Assembly (NCBI RefSeq): GCF_954871325.1
Contig: NC_088777.1
Location: forward strand, 24,963,366-25,027,365
Origin: Gordionus sp. m RMFG-2023
Taxonomy: Eukaryota > Nematomorpha > Gordioida > Chordodea > Parachordodidae
Direction: 5' to 3'
DNA: 64,000 nucleotides
Positions 1 through 12,540 of the stretch are shown here, piece after piece. A model generated the notes under the pieces. That model ran no database searches and had not been told where the DNA came from. It saw only the letters and a list, made by a program, of their open reading frames with translations. The position numbers and the translations under genes are program-made. Positions within the stretch are counted from its first letter, which is position 1, and each line of letters opens with the position of its first letter.

Positions 1-862
1 CTCTCGAATCAGCGATGGCAGATTTTTAAGGAAATATTTTACCTTAAAACCGTTATCAGAAACGTGATGGGAGTGTAAAGGCCATTAGATTCCAGGTTGG
101 TGATATTTACGATGCACTAATAGACGCATCCGAAAAACGAATGACCCCAGATGCTGCCCAGTAGTCATTTCATTGGCTAAAGAATTAAAACAGTTCCCAT
201 TTTTGGTAACTCTTATTATCTGCTTTGATATAGTAACCCAGGTGAATTTAGTAAGTAAAGTTATGCAAAGTGACAATATTGAATTAGAAAGGTCATTATA
301 TAGAAGATATGCAAGATTTTTTCTATTTAAGGAAAACGGCTTTCTTAATTTTCTTGACTCAGCGAAAGAGCTTGCACAGGAATGGAAATGAATATAGAAA
401 AGCAGTGCTTTCCAAGATTTTCTTATGAAGAAGATGACAAGGCTACATGATCCTTAAAAATATGAGATCGAATTTTTCAATGTATTACTAGATCAAGCGA
501 GAAATTTGTTGGAGGAACGTTCCCAGCAGTTAAGGTTCTTTAAAAATCATTGTCTTATTCAATATATAAAAAATAATAAATGCTCCTGAAAGAGAACGAA
601 AGGAAAAATGTTTTTAATTAAATATTTTATTAAGAGATTATAAGGATTATTTTAACCATTCCAATTACAGTGGCATCCGCAGTACGCAGCTTCTCAAAGC
701 TCAATTAAAATTTACATTCCATCCTATATGGCACATGACCGACTTGTTAATTTTTAATTTCAATAGAAAATGATATCGCCTTATCGTTAGGTTATACTGA
801 CATGATATCCTCTTTTACAAATAAAAAGGCAAGTAGGATAAATAGAATGATATTTAGTTTAT
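1..862 (+). pseudogene. TTF-type hAT transposase, C-terminal half, decayed
   Basis: Frames across 50-400 read VGDIYDALIDASEKRMTPD, SLAKELKQFPFLVTLIICFD and QVNLVSKVMQSDNIEL, the central region of the hAT group with a TTF-type zinc finger (DUF4371 proteins). At 660-860 the dimerisation segment follows: TVASAVRSFSKLKLK, DRLVN, then SIENDIALSLGYTDMI-like text. Several frameshifts and stops break it, and the start lies outside the window. Frame-jumping with a kept domain order marks it as a relic rather than a gene. Confidence 0.75.
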
Positions 863-979
863 GATTATATTCATTTTTTAATGTGCGTTACTCATTATGA
901 TTAAAATTTAATATAATAAAGTATATATGTTTTTAGTTCTCACTGCGAAATTTTATCGAAGCTTAAGTAAATTGTATTT

Positions 980-1262
980 TAAGGGGCCGCTAAATTAATT
1001 TTTGCCCTGAGCCATCAAAAGTCTTGGCACAGCACCGGCCCGACTCTGATTTCTTTAAAAAAAAATTTAATTTTCGGACTCGGCCCAGATTATTTTAAAA
1101 TATATTATATTTATTTTTATGGCTAATAATGTCGATTTAAAATGTTCTAAAATATATGGCCCAGCCTGGGTATTTTTTTTTATAAAAATTTTCAGACCCG
1201 GCACGGGTATTTAAAAAAAAATTCAGCTCTGGCCCGGGTATATTAAAAAAAATTAAAAGGAC
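980..1262. repeat. G+C motif cluster, probable hAT subterminal repeats
   Basis: Repeated ACCGGCCCG, TCGGCCCAG, GGCCCGGGTA and AGACCCGGCACGGGTA alternate with A/T runs. The pattern resembles the ends of the delimited elements at 22593-23005 and 62385-63790. No terminal inverted repeat or target duplication was found, so only the cluster is called. Confidence 0.5.
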
Positions 1263-1383
1263 TATTGTAACGTGTTATTTTTACTCTGTAAAAAAAATAT
1301 ACTCACATATATAGGGATATTGACATTTATGACGGACGCGTATAGATTAAATATTATATTTTAACTGATTTTTAAATATAAAC

Positions 1384-2110
1384 TAGGGATGTACCGATAT
1401 TTTATATCGGATCGGGCCGATATCATCCATTTTAAAATATCTGTTATCGGCAAATATTAAAAAAATTTTCCGATTCGATAAAAAATGCCGATTTGAATAA
1501 AAATATAATATAAAATTTATAAAAAAAGTTATATCTAAAAAACCATTTATTTTTATAAATAAAATCGAAATCAATTTTTATGTTTAATTTTTTTAATAAA
1601 AATAATTAGTTGATAAACATTCTGCCATATAGTTATTTTTTTCACATTCTATTTAAATAAGTGTGCAATAATCTCTTCAGAATATGTTTTTCGTGATGCT
1701 AATGATATCGACAGTCCCCATCACCGCAGACTGATCTCTGATAAATTGGAAATTTTGGTATTTCTAAAAAGAAATCTTTGATATATTAATTTAAAATTTT
1801 ATAATATATTTGTTTATTTCTAATTATGTATAAGTAATTTATCAATAAAAATATTTTATATTTTTAGAATTGCAATTGAATTGAATATAAACTATAACTG
1901 ATCATAATATATTTAAATGACATATGTTATGGTATAGTAAAATTATAGATGTTATACTAATAAAAAGTATATTAAAAATTAAAACCATTAATATCTTTGA
2001 CAGAATACAAAATTAGATATGATATCGGATCGGTAATCGGCCGATATCAATTTAATATCTGGAATATCGGATCGTATCGGCCTCCAAAAAGTGGTATCGG
2101 TACACCCCTA
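1384..2110. mobile_element. hAT-type MITE with ATCGGCC subterminal repeats
   Basis: Ends are TAGGGATGTACCGATAT and ATATCGGTACACCCCTA-type inverted repeats. A perfect 8-bp duplication, ATATAAAC, flanks it at 1376-1383 and 2111-2118, the length used by hAT transposases. Inside each end are clusters of ATCGGATCGG, GGCCGATATC and related words. Length 727 bp; no coding capacity. A second copy in reverse orientation lies at 51635-52581 and a fragment at 25336-25449. Confidence 0.88.
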
Positions 2111-2395
2111 ATATAAACCAAACATATAATTATGATTATTGCATGTATTAAATAGATTTTTATAGCAAAAATTCTAATGCTTTATTCTCTTTACAAAATT
2201 TTTTATTTTGCATTTAATTTAAGTCAACTTAAAAAATGTCGAAAATACCAAAGTTTATAGAAATTCCACTTACATTATTTTGTTTTACCTTAACACTTAA
2301 GTGTTTATAAAAACAATATATATTTTATTTTTTATAGTATATAATATGTGCCTGTGTGTTTTTTAAGTACATGACAAAATTATCTTAAATTCAAC

Positions 2396-2450
2396 AGGGT
2401 AGGTATTCCAAACATGTTGGAATACATTTCCGGTAAAATCGATTTTAAAT
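2396..2450. repeat. Short dispersed repeat (copy at 17466-17520)
   Basis: GTAGGTATTCCAAACATG followed by TTGGAATACATTTC resembles a segment at 17466-17520 (GTAGGTAGTTTAGACATG, CTGGAATACATTTC). Only about 50 bases match; the parent element is unknown. Confidence 0.4.
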
Positions 2451-2528
2451 TTAATAAAACGGGTTCATAAAATAATTTAAAGTTGAAAAAATTACACATT
2501 ATCAAAAAAAAACATTGCCGCTAACATA

Positions 2529-4222
2529 CAGGGTTTCCCATTCAAAAAAGGAAAAGTCACAATCAAAAAAGGAAAAGTTTCAATCATAAAAGGAAAAAGT
2601 CCGATCAAAAAAGGAAAAGGATCAATCATAAAAAGAAAAAGTTCAATCAAAAAAGGAAAAGTGTTAATCAAAAAAGCAAAATTCCCAAAAGAAAGGAAAA
2701 AGTCTGGAAAAGGAAAAGTGTCAAACAAAAAAGGAAAAGGTTCAATCAAAAAAGGTAAAATGTCAAACAAAAAAGGAAAAGGTCCAATCAAAAAAGAAAA
2801 AGTGTCAATCGAAAAAAATAAATTTCTAAAAGGAAAGGAAAAGTGTCAATCAAAAAAGGAAAATTCTCATTCAAAAAAGGAAAATCGTAATTTTTTTAAA
2901 TTTTTATTTATTTTGTTATTCCTTCTTAATTTATTTCTAAATTTTTTACGATTCATTTACGTTTTTTTTCTTACTGTATCTTTTCTCAATTTATTTCTAA
3001 CTTTCTGCGATTTTCTTTACTTTTATTTTTTCTCAATTTATTTTGCTTCTCATTTTAGATATTTCTTTTGTATTTTTAAAAATAATTTCTAAATTTAGGT
3101 CCATTTTTTAACAACGTTTTTTTTCATCATACATACAATATTCTTTTTATGATTTTTTCTTTGTAATCTTTTACATACATTTTTAACCTTTTTAATCTTT
3201 TTAAGTCATTTTTAATCCTTATTTTTTTGAGCATTTCTCAATTTCTTTCTTCTCATTTTTGATAATTATTTTTTAAAATTATATTTAATGTTTTTGGCAG
3301 ACAATATAATTACAATTGCTAAATTAAATTAATTGTTTGGTTATAATGTACCTTAAAATTAAATAAGTTTGAACTGTAATAACAAACGATATATAAATTT
3401 ATAAAATATAATCATTTTAAAATTCTTATTTTTAAAATTATCAAAAATGAGAAGAAAAAAATTGAGAAATGCTCAAAAAAATAAAGATTAAAAATGACTT
3501 AAAGACATTAAAAAGGTTAAAAATGTATGTAAAAGATTACAATGAAAAAATCATAAAAAGAATATTGTATGTATAATGAAAAAAAAACGTTGTTAAAAAA
3601 ATGGACCTAAATTTAGAAATTATTTTTAAAAATACATTAGAATTATCAAAATGGAGAAGAAAAATAAATTGAGAGAAGATATAGTAAGAAAAATAAAAGT
3701 AAAGAAAATCGCAAAAAGTTAGAAATAATTTGAGAAAAATACAGTAAGAAAAAAAAACGTAAAGAAATCGTAAAAAATTTAGAAATAAATTATGAAGGAA
3801 TATCAAAAATAAATAAAAATTTAAAAAAATACTATTTTTTTTGTCCGTCCTGGGTTACTTTATTTGAATATTTACATGGGAATTTTCCTTTTTTGATTGA
3901 CACTTTTACATTTCTTTTAGGAATTTTCCTTTTTCGATTGACACTTTTCCTTTTTTGATTGGACCTTTTCCTTTTTTGTTTGGCACTTTTCCTTTTTTGA
4001 TAGAACCTTTTCCTTTTTTGATTGGACCTTTTCCTTTCCTTTTGGGAATTTTCCTTTTTTGATTGACACTTTTCCTTTTTTGTTTGGTCCTTTACCTTTT
4101 TTGATTTAACCTTTTCCCTTTATGATTGACCCTTTTCCTTTTTTGATCGGACCTTTTCCTTTTATGATTGAAACTTTTCCTTTTTTGATTGGGACTTTTC
4201 CTTTTTTGAATGGGAAACCCTG
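2529..4222. mobile_element. Fold-back Tc1/mariner-like element with minisatellite arms
   Basis: Starts CAGGGTTTCCCATTC and ends GAATGGGAAACCCTG, with TA on both sides (2527-2528, 4223-4224). The left arm 2529-2890 and right arm 3870-4222 are arrays of a 21-bp unit, AATCAAAAAAGGAAAAGGTCC and variants, in opposite orientation. The inner parts are also roughly inverted about an axis near 3370, so the whole 1.7 kb can fold back. The middle (3290-3420) matches 12720-12850 inside the transposase-bearing copy. Non-autonomous; open frames in the arrays are repeat translations. Confidence 0.85.
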
Positions 4223-5590
4223 TAATATGTAAATATGTATAAAGAATACAAAATATATAAATTACAATATATAATATCTATATACAATATATAATATCTA
4301 AATAAACTTTATCATACAATCAAAATTATCCTGATTATTTTCTGCCATTTGCATTCTAACAAATTTTCCCATAAATCCCTCCATTTATATCATGTCTTCC
4401 CTTATCATAAAGATAATACTGCTTTCCAAGTGTTTTTCTTATACATCTATAAATAATTACAATTTAAATCTTGTAAATGTAAATACCAGAAGATACAGTT
4501 TCTATTGCCAATTATTCTTTTGGTTAGCCTACAAGTTTGTTTAAATTAGGGCAAACTTCACTTAGAAACTTGTGTTCTTAGTTGTGTTAAATCTAAAATA
4601 TAATATAAAAACTTTATTATACAATTTATCACACTTTAGCCTTGCCCATGTGACCATAATACCGAATATGGGAAATGTGCTACTGATTTGCCTGTTTTAT
4701 CCATGTCGATATATTTACTGAATTAATCAACTCCTACAGCAATATATTTAAAGCTAACCTCACCTTCTGGTAAGGTGCATAGTGGTTTAAGATTTTACCC
4801 TGTATTAATATTATATATATATAATTTTGGATATGGGAATCAACCTTTTTAGAAAATTTAAGCCCAACTCATGACAATTGATTTAAGCAAAAAAGCATTG
4901 GTTTCATTATACAATATGTTATTTTTATCTAGCCATTCAGTATAAAATAATTTTGAATATGGAAACCAACTTTTTAGATACATTTCTATTTGTGATAATT
5001 AATTTATAAGCAAAAACATTGAATTAAATACCATCTAATGTCTTGTAGTGCTAGCTGTATGTTAAACTTGAGTTAAATCACATATCAAATGATTTTCAAA
5101 CTTCCCATTGATTAAATACTGCCCAATAATTTGTTGTCTTATTAAAATGAATGGAATACATAATAAATTTTCTAACTTGATATATCATCTGATTCAATTT
5201 TTACAAATTCAAAAAATAATATTATAAAAAAACATCGTTAAAAATACACTCAGAAAAGTAAATACATTATAATCGGAGAATTTAGAATGCACTCATTATA
5301 TAGGCAAGAAAGAATGTATCTATATATTTTCAAAACGTTACACCGGGCCTGCAAGCCTCTGGTATATAGTAAAGATAAATGAAAATAAAACATTTAAATT
5401 AATTTATTACCAATTTTCCATTACTGAACGAGAATTTAGAGTAAGATGGGGAAAAAATGTTGTTTATAACAGTGCACACAAATATAACTAAAAAATGTAA
5501 AGCAGCTATGTTTAAATAGAAGCGTTAATTTTTATTTTTTCAATATAAAACGTCGAAATTTAAAACAAAAATTGCTTGACCTATGTTTAA
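4223..5590. other. AT-rich stretch, no gene seen
   Basis: No coding block, RNA or repeat boundary could be recognised. Confidence 0.5.
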
Positions 5591-6480
5591 TTAAGAGAAA
5601 TAAAGGAAGAAAAAGGTGCAAGACATCTTAAATAAATATTAAAAGAAATCATTTTTCTGAATATATTAATATAGAAGGGGATTTAACAAATTCTCAATTT
5701 TTTAATTATACAAGAATGAGTAGATCAACCTTTTCTTATAGATATAAATCCAAAAATTGTTTTGGGTTTGGAGGCAATAGATGGTACACATATCTATATG
5801 AGCCCTCCCAATAGTGGCTCACAATTTTATGACTTTAAACATAGATTTCCAATTAAACTGTTAGCCTTAACAGACATCAACAGAAATTTAATATTTATGG
5901 ATGTGGGAGCATATGGAAAGCAGAGTGATGGTGGATTATTTAGAAATAGCTTGTTATATAGATGTTACATTATATTAATTTTAATATATTCTGAAAATAT
6001 AAATTATAGAATTGGTGAACCATACACATAATCTGCTTGCTCCCAATCCTTTTCCTTTAATAAATCCATGCCATTTGTAATGGTTGGGATGATGCATTCC
6101 CTTTATTGCCCCTAAAATAATCTAACAACAGAGGAAAGGGAATTCAACATGAGGCTATCCCATGCCTGTGTTGTGTAGAAAGGAGTTTTGGGGGAATTGT
6201 TAAAAAATTTGAGCTTCTGATTAGGCCAATAGAAATTGACAAGCTAGCATAGAAATAGTCATAAAAACAATCTGTATCTTACACAACATAATCATCAGCA
6301 AAGAAGGATCAGCTTTCAATGATGATACAAGGTACTACAAATATTAAAATTGAAATATATAATTATTAAACATCTTATATATTTATAATATTATTAAAAT
6401 TATGTAATCATCAAAATTATACAGATACAACATTGGTAAACCTTACTACACGACCATTCTTGCCTAGCAGAGAAAAAAAT
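5590..6480 (+). pseudogene. PIF/Harbinger transposase relic
   Basis: At 5700-5755 a frame reads NYTRMSRSTFSY, the helix before the nuclease in Harbinger transposases. At 5762-5960: IDGTHIYMSPPNSG, FDVGAY-like FMDVGAYGKQSDGG and LFRNSLLY; the Asp residues of DGTH and SDGG fit the first two catalytic acids (DDE_Tnp_4). At 6140-6300 shifted frames read NMRLSHACVV, GVLGELLKNL and TICILHN, the C-terminal LHN region. Several frameshifts and stops break the frame. Harbinger elements carry a second gene; a candidate lies on the opposite strand at 6840-7420. Confidence 0.8.
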
Positions 6481-6839
6481 TCTTAGAAATAAATTTAATT
6501 TATTAAATTCTTTAATATATTTAATTTATTCATTATTCATAATTATGTTATTAGATAAAAATAAATTATTTGAATGTTAAGAAAAATTTAATTGAGGTAT
6601 CCTGTAACTTGTATAGTGTATAAATTTACAGAAATTAATGTGAATTTGGACAGTAAATAATATTATATAAAAATTATATTAATTGTGGAAATATTTCTTG
6701 TAATATAATACAAAAATGTCAATATGAAAATAAAAATACTTGTAAATATAAAATACATAAATATCTAGTACCATTTGTCTTTGGTTGATGTGGAAATTTT
6801 TAAATTTCAGTTTTAGATAATATAGTTTCTAAACTTAAG

Positions 6840-7420
6840 GTTTCTGCATCCTCTTCAAGACTATTCATAAAATATTAAAATAAATTATAAATAAATTAAG
6901 TTTTACTGCATCCCAAATGGTTTTTCTTCCAATACATTTATTAACCTGTTAATATTTGGTATTTTCTGTTTTATAATGTTTGAGTGTGACACAACATCAA
7001 AATTAATTGCCAGATATTGGTCTATCAGCAACAGTCCGTTGTATAAAATTTATATATTTTCAATATTTGTATTCATACTTGCCATATTTTGAACCGGGTG
7101 GCCTCACTAGTTTCTCCTTATTTAACTGATCTTTAAAATTTTTCAATCTTTTCCTTAGATATAAGACGCTGGTATCAAAACCAAGGGATTCCAAAGCTAA
7201 GCGTATTAAATGATTATATTTAATATTCTTATATATTTATTTCTGGAAACAATAACAGATAAATGTTCCATAATATTGAATGCTTTTTTATGGTTAGCAT
7301 GTTCTTGGTTCTATATCTCATCTGGTTCAATCATTTCAGCAAATTTTTTTGTAATATCATCATTCCATGGGCTAAAAATATTATTGAATCTTAAAATATA
7401 ATTTACATTTTAGAGGATGT
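6840..7420 (-). pseudogene. Possible Harbinger Myb/SANT-like partner gene, decayed
   Basis: Minus-strand text includes SPWNDDITKKFAEMIEPDE, NQEHANHKKAFNIMEHLSV, LALESLGFDTSVLYLRKRLK and KEKLVRPPGSKYGKYEY. The order, an N-terminal block and then a basic trihelix-like block ending in a Gly-Ser-Lys-Tyr motif, resembles the DNA-binding partner protein of PIF/Harbinger elements. Adjacency to the transposase relic supports this. Family assignment is inferred. Confidence 0.4.
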
Positions 7421-7559
7421 ATCCATTTTATCACTTCAAAATTTAAAATTTTTTCAAAAAACAAGATATTTTATTTTTTAATAAATAATTTAAAATACAT
7501 AACGGAAATGTGCTCAATTTAAACTAATGCATTTAAAATGCATTATTTGTGTTTTGAAA

Positions 7560-7795
7560 CGTTCAATTTGTGCGCAGTATAATGCGTTTTTTGTTTTCAA
7601 AAATTATTCCTTTTAAAAAAGAATTAAATTAGAAAATATATAATATTATAAAATTGCAAATTTATATTCACAAAAAAAATTTTGGAAATTTATGTTCACT
7701 CCCTGTAAAAATTTTGAAAAAGCCCATCACGCCTTATAATTTATTTAAACTCACGCCGTGAGCCATGATGTCACGCCGCCCTGGCAGTTACTAGA
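7560..7795. repeat. Partial copy of the CACGCC hAT element
   Basis: From about 7610 this stretch aligns with 54590-54780, including TTTATGTTCAC, the CATCACGCC/CGTCACGCC motif and CTCACGCC. It is the right end of the family delimited at 53423-54846. The terminal bases have diverged. Confidence 0.6.
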
Positions 7796-8254
7796 GCCAT
7801 GCATCTAACTTCTTTATTAGGCAATACAAAAGATATTAATCTGACTGATCCTATCTACAAATTTTTTTCAGATATCTAAGCCTGATCCAAAATTTAAATT
7901 TTTAAATAAATTTGATCCAGTCTAACGAGCAAATTTCTGTCTAAGGCTGACCAACCCAGATTCTATAGAATGGACTAAGACGTGTTCTTATTTATCTGAT
8001 CAAAATTTCAAAAAAGTTATTGTTTAAATTAAATATATGGTTAGAAAGTATTTTATTTTATCATTCATTAAGAAAAAATACAGGTTCTAATATTCTTGAA
8101 TTAGAGATAAGTCATTTTTACTGTTATAATTAATGAATATATAAAATTTATTAACAAATATTGCACCCTAAACAATTCAAATCAGTGTGTAATCTAATCA
8201 ATACTAATAAATTAATTAAAATTGGGTAATAGGAAAAAAAATCTATGGAAAAAA

Positions 8255-8800
8255 AATCAGAGCATGCTTTTACCATTTGTGTCAAAATACCCATAGAAAA
8301 ATTCAGAAGCGAGGTCTGGAAAGCCAATACAGGACCTATTAAGCTCTAAACTTCTTTTGTGGCATGATGGACGGCTTAGAATTTGTTCCTTTATGTGATA
8401 TGGGCAATGCAATGACATTTCTGAGATGGGTTACTCCTAGCATTGGTAAGGATATTCTTGATTATTTTGATAAAAATTATATCAATGGAGTGTCAAGGAA
8501 GGTCACAAGAAGCTTCTCAATCCCAGACATTTCGAATTGAGCCTCGATTTCTTTCCAGAAACTTGAACGTGAATCAGAGCACTCTATCCGACGAAGAACA
8601 TATATATAATCAATACGAAGGTTGGAATCATCACTTATCTAATCTGGTTGGGAATAAACACCCATCAAGCTGGGTATTGATTAAAAAAATAAAATGCGAG
8701 ATGGCAACCGATGAAGCTAAACTTGAACTATAGCGTATAGTTAGTTGGACACCCAAAACAATCTACCCAGATTCGGTCTAAGAAACTTTGCGAGGAATAC
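8255..8800 (+). pseudogene. MULE (Mutator-like) transposase C-terminal relic
   Basis: Frames read CFYHLCQNTHRKIQKRGLE, CGMMDGLEFVPL and AMTFLRWV, the FxxHxxQNxxRxxxxxGL block after the catalytic core of MULE transposases. Then follow IYNQYEGWNHHLSNLVGN and HPSSWVLIKKIK, the N-x-x-E-x-W-H-x-x-L block near the C-terminus. At least two frameshifts separate these. The catalytic core itself is not visible upstream, so only the end survives. Confidence 0.65.
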
Positions 8801-9743
8801 CGTGATGGGTGCGAAGCCTTTATTTTTCCCAGTACCAATTTGAATATCAGCATTTTATCTTGCTTAAGCATTTTTTATAGAGGGTATATGATTAATCTTT
8901 AAATAATGAATTAGGGCCTAAAAAATTAGCTTATAAATTATATTATAATATTTTTTTCTAAACTACTAATTTGTCTATGCCTTATAAATTTTAGTATATC
9001 CATTATAATCCAAATAAAAATACACCTATATTATTAGGTCTTAAGTAAATTCTATAAATATGAAAAAAAAAATATATATATAATTCTTTAAAATATAATT
9101 AACAAAATTCTAATCAAAATTATTCAAAACTTAAAAATTATCACCTATAATACTAATCAATTAAATAAAAAAAACATAATAAATAATTTCTCAAAAAAAT
9201 AAGTTCTCAAAATATATTTATTATTATATTTTGTTTTTACATTCTACCAATCAACACTGCTTATAATTGTTGATTAGCATTTATTATAAACATTTTATTT
9301 ATTAATTTAAAGTAAATAAAATATAAAACTAGGACAAAAATATTAAATATTTCTATATTTATATAATTTGGGCCGTGCGGACAAATAATTTTTATTTCAT
9401 GTCCGGCTTTTCGGGACAAATAAAAAAATTCGTTCGGGATCGGACAGGCTAGGACAAATTTTTTTAAAAAATTTCGGGCTTGGCTTAAAAAATTAGGCCA
9501 GAAAGATCACTAATTTTTAGTAACATTTAATGATTATGTTCTTTTACATTTAGAACGAAAAGATAATCTGGACTCTGTAGTGACAAAGTTTTAAAAATTA
9601 ACCAAAAATAATAAAAATTAATTATACTTTTAGGAATAGCGACAAAAAATAACATTTAAAACTGATAAACAAAAGGTAGAAACTCTTTATTACATTTGAT
9701 CGAAGTTATTTTAGATAGAATATAAAATATACTAAATTAATTA
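8800..9743. other. AT-rich stretch with one G+C motif cluster
   Basis: At 9368-9500 CGGACAAATA, TCCGGCTTTTCGGGACAAAT and GGGATCGGACAGGCTAGGAC form a cluster like hAT subterminal repeats. A possible left partner is TAGGGCCTAAAAAATT near 8911, but no matching target duplication was found. Confidence 0.4.
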
Positions 9744-10572
9744 CAGGGTTTCCCATTCAAAAAAGGAAAAGTTTTAATCATAAAAGGAAAAGGTCCGATC
9801 AAAAAAGGAAAAGGTCCAAACAAAAGAGGAAAAGGTTCAATCAAGGTCCAAACAAAAAAGGAAAAGTGTCAATCAAAAAAGGAAAATTCCCAAAAAGAAA
9901 GGAAAAAGTCCGATCACAAAAGGAAAAGTGTCAAACAAAAAAGGAAAAGGTTCAATCAAAAAGGAAAAGTGTCAAACAATAAAGGAAAAGGTCCCATCAA
10001 AAAAGGAAAATTCCCAAAAGAAAAGGAAAAGTGTCAATCAAAAAAAGAAAATTCCCATTCAAAAAAGGAAAATTGTAATTTTTTAAAATTTTTTTTAAAA
10101 AAAATATAAATATTTCAATTTTTCTTAAATTTTATTTATTTTTGTCATTCCTTCTTATTTTATTTCTAACTTTTTGCGATTTCTTTACTTTATTTATATC
10201 TTTTCTCAATTTAATTTTCTTACTATATTTTTTCTCAATTTTTTTTCTTCTCATTTTTGATAATTCTTTTGTATTTTTAAAAATAATTTATAAATTTAGG
10301 TCCTTTTTAACAATTCTTTACGTTTTTTTTTCATCATACATATGTCGTAATTTTTAAAGGGATCATAACTATCCGGGATCTTCACGGTATTTAAAGGGAT
10401 CCCTTTAAAATTACAATTTTTTAAAGGATAAAGAACTATAGGGCATTACCACGTTTGAACCATGATATAGAAGAATCTTATTTTAAAAAGCGTTTTTCGC
10501 GCGTTTCGTTTTTTAATTTTATTGTTATTCATTAATTTTCAATGTTGTTTTTTTGGCCTTATGAAACAAGAT

Positions 10573-11338
10573 ATGTCTAACATAGGGTATCAATCGATAG
10601 CTAATCAAAAGATCTATTCAACTGGAAGTCAATCTCTCCCCCATAATGGGTTGGTCTAGGTCTTGTGGGGTCAGAAATATTTTTATCGCCACAAAATATC
10701 GATATGAGTATCAAATAAAAGCTAATTTTAATATCTTTAGATTAAAATTATTCATTTTTTGTCTTGATGGGTATGACTGTGGAACCGAAAAAAGATTTAA
10801 AAAATTGTTTTACCTTCATTCTCTTTTATTTCTGTAAATTCTATCCAACTAGACATTTTGTTAATATGTTGAGGGCCTGACAGTCATACCCATCAAGAAA
10901 AAAAATGAATAATTTCAATCTAAAAATATTTAAATTAGCTTTTATTTGATACTCATATCGATATTTTGTCGTGATAAAAATATTCCTGACCCCCCAAGAC
11001 CTAGACCCGCCCTCTATGAGTGATTGTTATTATTACAATAAAAAAATATTATTATTACCTTTTATTTGATACCCATATCAAAAAAAATTATTTTTACAGC
11101 CCCCCTCCATACACCTCCTCTCCACACCCAGATCAAGTCATACCCATCCAGACCAAGAATGAAGACTTTCAGTCAAACCATATTAAATTTAGCTTTTATT
11201 TAATACCCATATCGATATTTTGTTTTGATAAAAATATTTCTGACCCCCCAAGACCTAGGCCAGCCCATTATGAGGGAGAGATTGAATTCCAGTTGAATAG
11301 ATCTTTTGATTAGCTATCGATTGATACCCTATGTTAGA
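10573..11338. repeat. Palindromic repeat with ATACCCATATCGATATTTTG arms
   Basis: 10573-10720 and 11197-11338 are inverted copies (TAACATAGGGTATCAATCGA / TCGATTGATACCCTATGTTA). 10640-10780 and 10876-11020 form a second inverted pair around GACAGTCATACCCATCA. The interior shares a unit of about 300 bp, with C-rich runs, with 13148-13440 and 24995-25325. No coding capacity. Confidence 0.7.
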
Positions 11339-11846
11339 TACAGGGTTTCCCATCCAAAAAAGGAAAAGGTCCGATCAACAAAGGAAAATTGTCAATCAAA
11401 AAAGGAAAAGTCCCAAAGGTTAAGGAAAAAGTCCAATCACAAAAGAAAAAGTGTCAAACAAAAAAGGAAAAGGTTCAATCAAAAAAGGAAAAGTGTCAAA
11501 CAAAAAAGGAAAAGGTCCAATCAAAAAAGGAAAATTCCCAAAAGAAAAGGAAAAGGGTCAATCAAAAAAGGAAATTTCCATTCAAAAAAGGAAAATCGTA
11601 TTTTTTTTAAAAAAATATATAAACTTTTCAATTTTTCTTAAATTTATTTATTTTTGTCATTCCATCTTATTTTATTTCTAACTTTTTGCGATTTCTTTAT
11701 TTTATTTGTACCTTTTCTCAATTTTTTTTCTTCTCATTTTTGTAATTCTTTTAAGTATATTTAATTTTCACTAAATTTTTGGCAGACAACTTTTTTATTA
11801 TAATTTTTTACATATGAAATTATTTAATTACAATTACGATATATAT

Positions 11847-12540
11847 TTAATATAGTACGAAACAAAAATTTGTATTAATCATTAATAATTTCTTATATAG
11901 CATTGCAAGGGCCATCAAGAACTTCGAAAATATTCCTGCAATTGTGATCGCAATGAGAGTGTAATTTATTGTCTTTATTCCTTGAACATTTTTAATTGCC
12001 TTTTTATTTATTTGGGAATATCCATATAATCGTCTCATTGATATTGAAAACCCGCTCTCTACGATAAATATAAATTTTTCCTTCATATATGCTACATCTA
12101 CAAACCAATTCGCGTACTCTTTGCGAATCTCCATATTTGATTCGTTATTTTCTCTAACTGAACGTAATGATACTCTTTTAAAGCTGTACCTAAATCCTTA
12201 GAGTAACCTTGATACCGTATTTTTTGATATTTCCACATCATATCTTTCTTTAATGATTTCACATAACCTTTTTAAGGATAAAGTGCAATCCAAATTTATA
12301 CAATTTAATATATATTCTTCCTGCTTTTCATTTAATTTCTTGCGTGCGCGTGAACCTCCTTTGGGTAAGCTATATTTTATTCCATTTTTGAGATGAGAGT
12401 AATATTTGTCACTGTCTTATAGCTTACTTTAAAACATGATGCTATATTTTTGATATTATCTTTTTTTAACGCATCAATTATTAGAGCTTTTGTTTCACTG
12501 TAAATATTTTTTCCCCTTTTTACCATATCTTCATAATTTT
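11847..12540 (-). pseudogene. Tc1/mariner (IS630-like) transposase, decayed
   Basis: Reading from 12540 down: VKRGKNIYSETKALIIDALK and NIASCFKVSYKTVTNI form a helix-turn-helix. KGGSRARKKLNEKQEEYI and TLSLKRLCEIIKERYDVEIS form the second DNA-binding part. FIFIVESGFSISMRRLYGYS and NYTLIAITIAG form the start of the DDE nuclease. The family has IDESGFN here, so the first catalytic Asp is replaced by Val. Two stops interrupt the N-terminal part, and the rest of the catalytic domain is missing. It lies inside the fold-back element and is the best candidate for the ancestral enzyme of that family. Confidence 0.75.

Noticed and set aside
2492-3092. Open frames on both strands with Lys/Gly/Ser or Phe/Pro repeats; also 11306-11681, 13552-13764 and 14351-14542
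   Set aside because: They are translations of the 21-bp minisatellite. The unit is a multiple of three, so frames stay open without selection.
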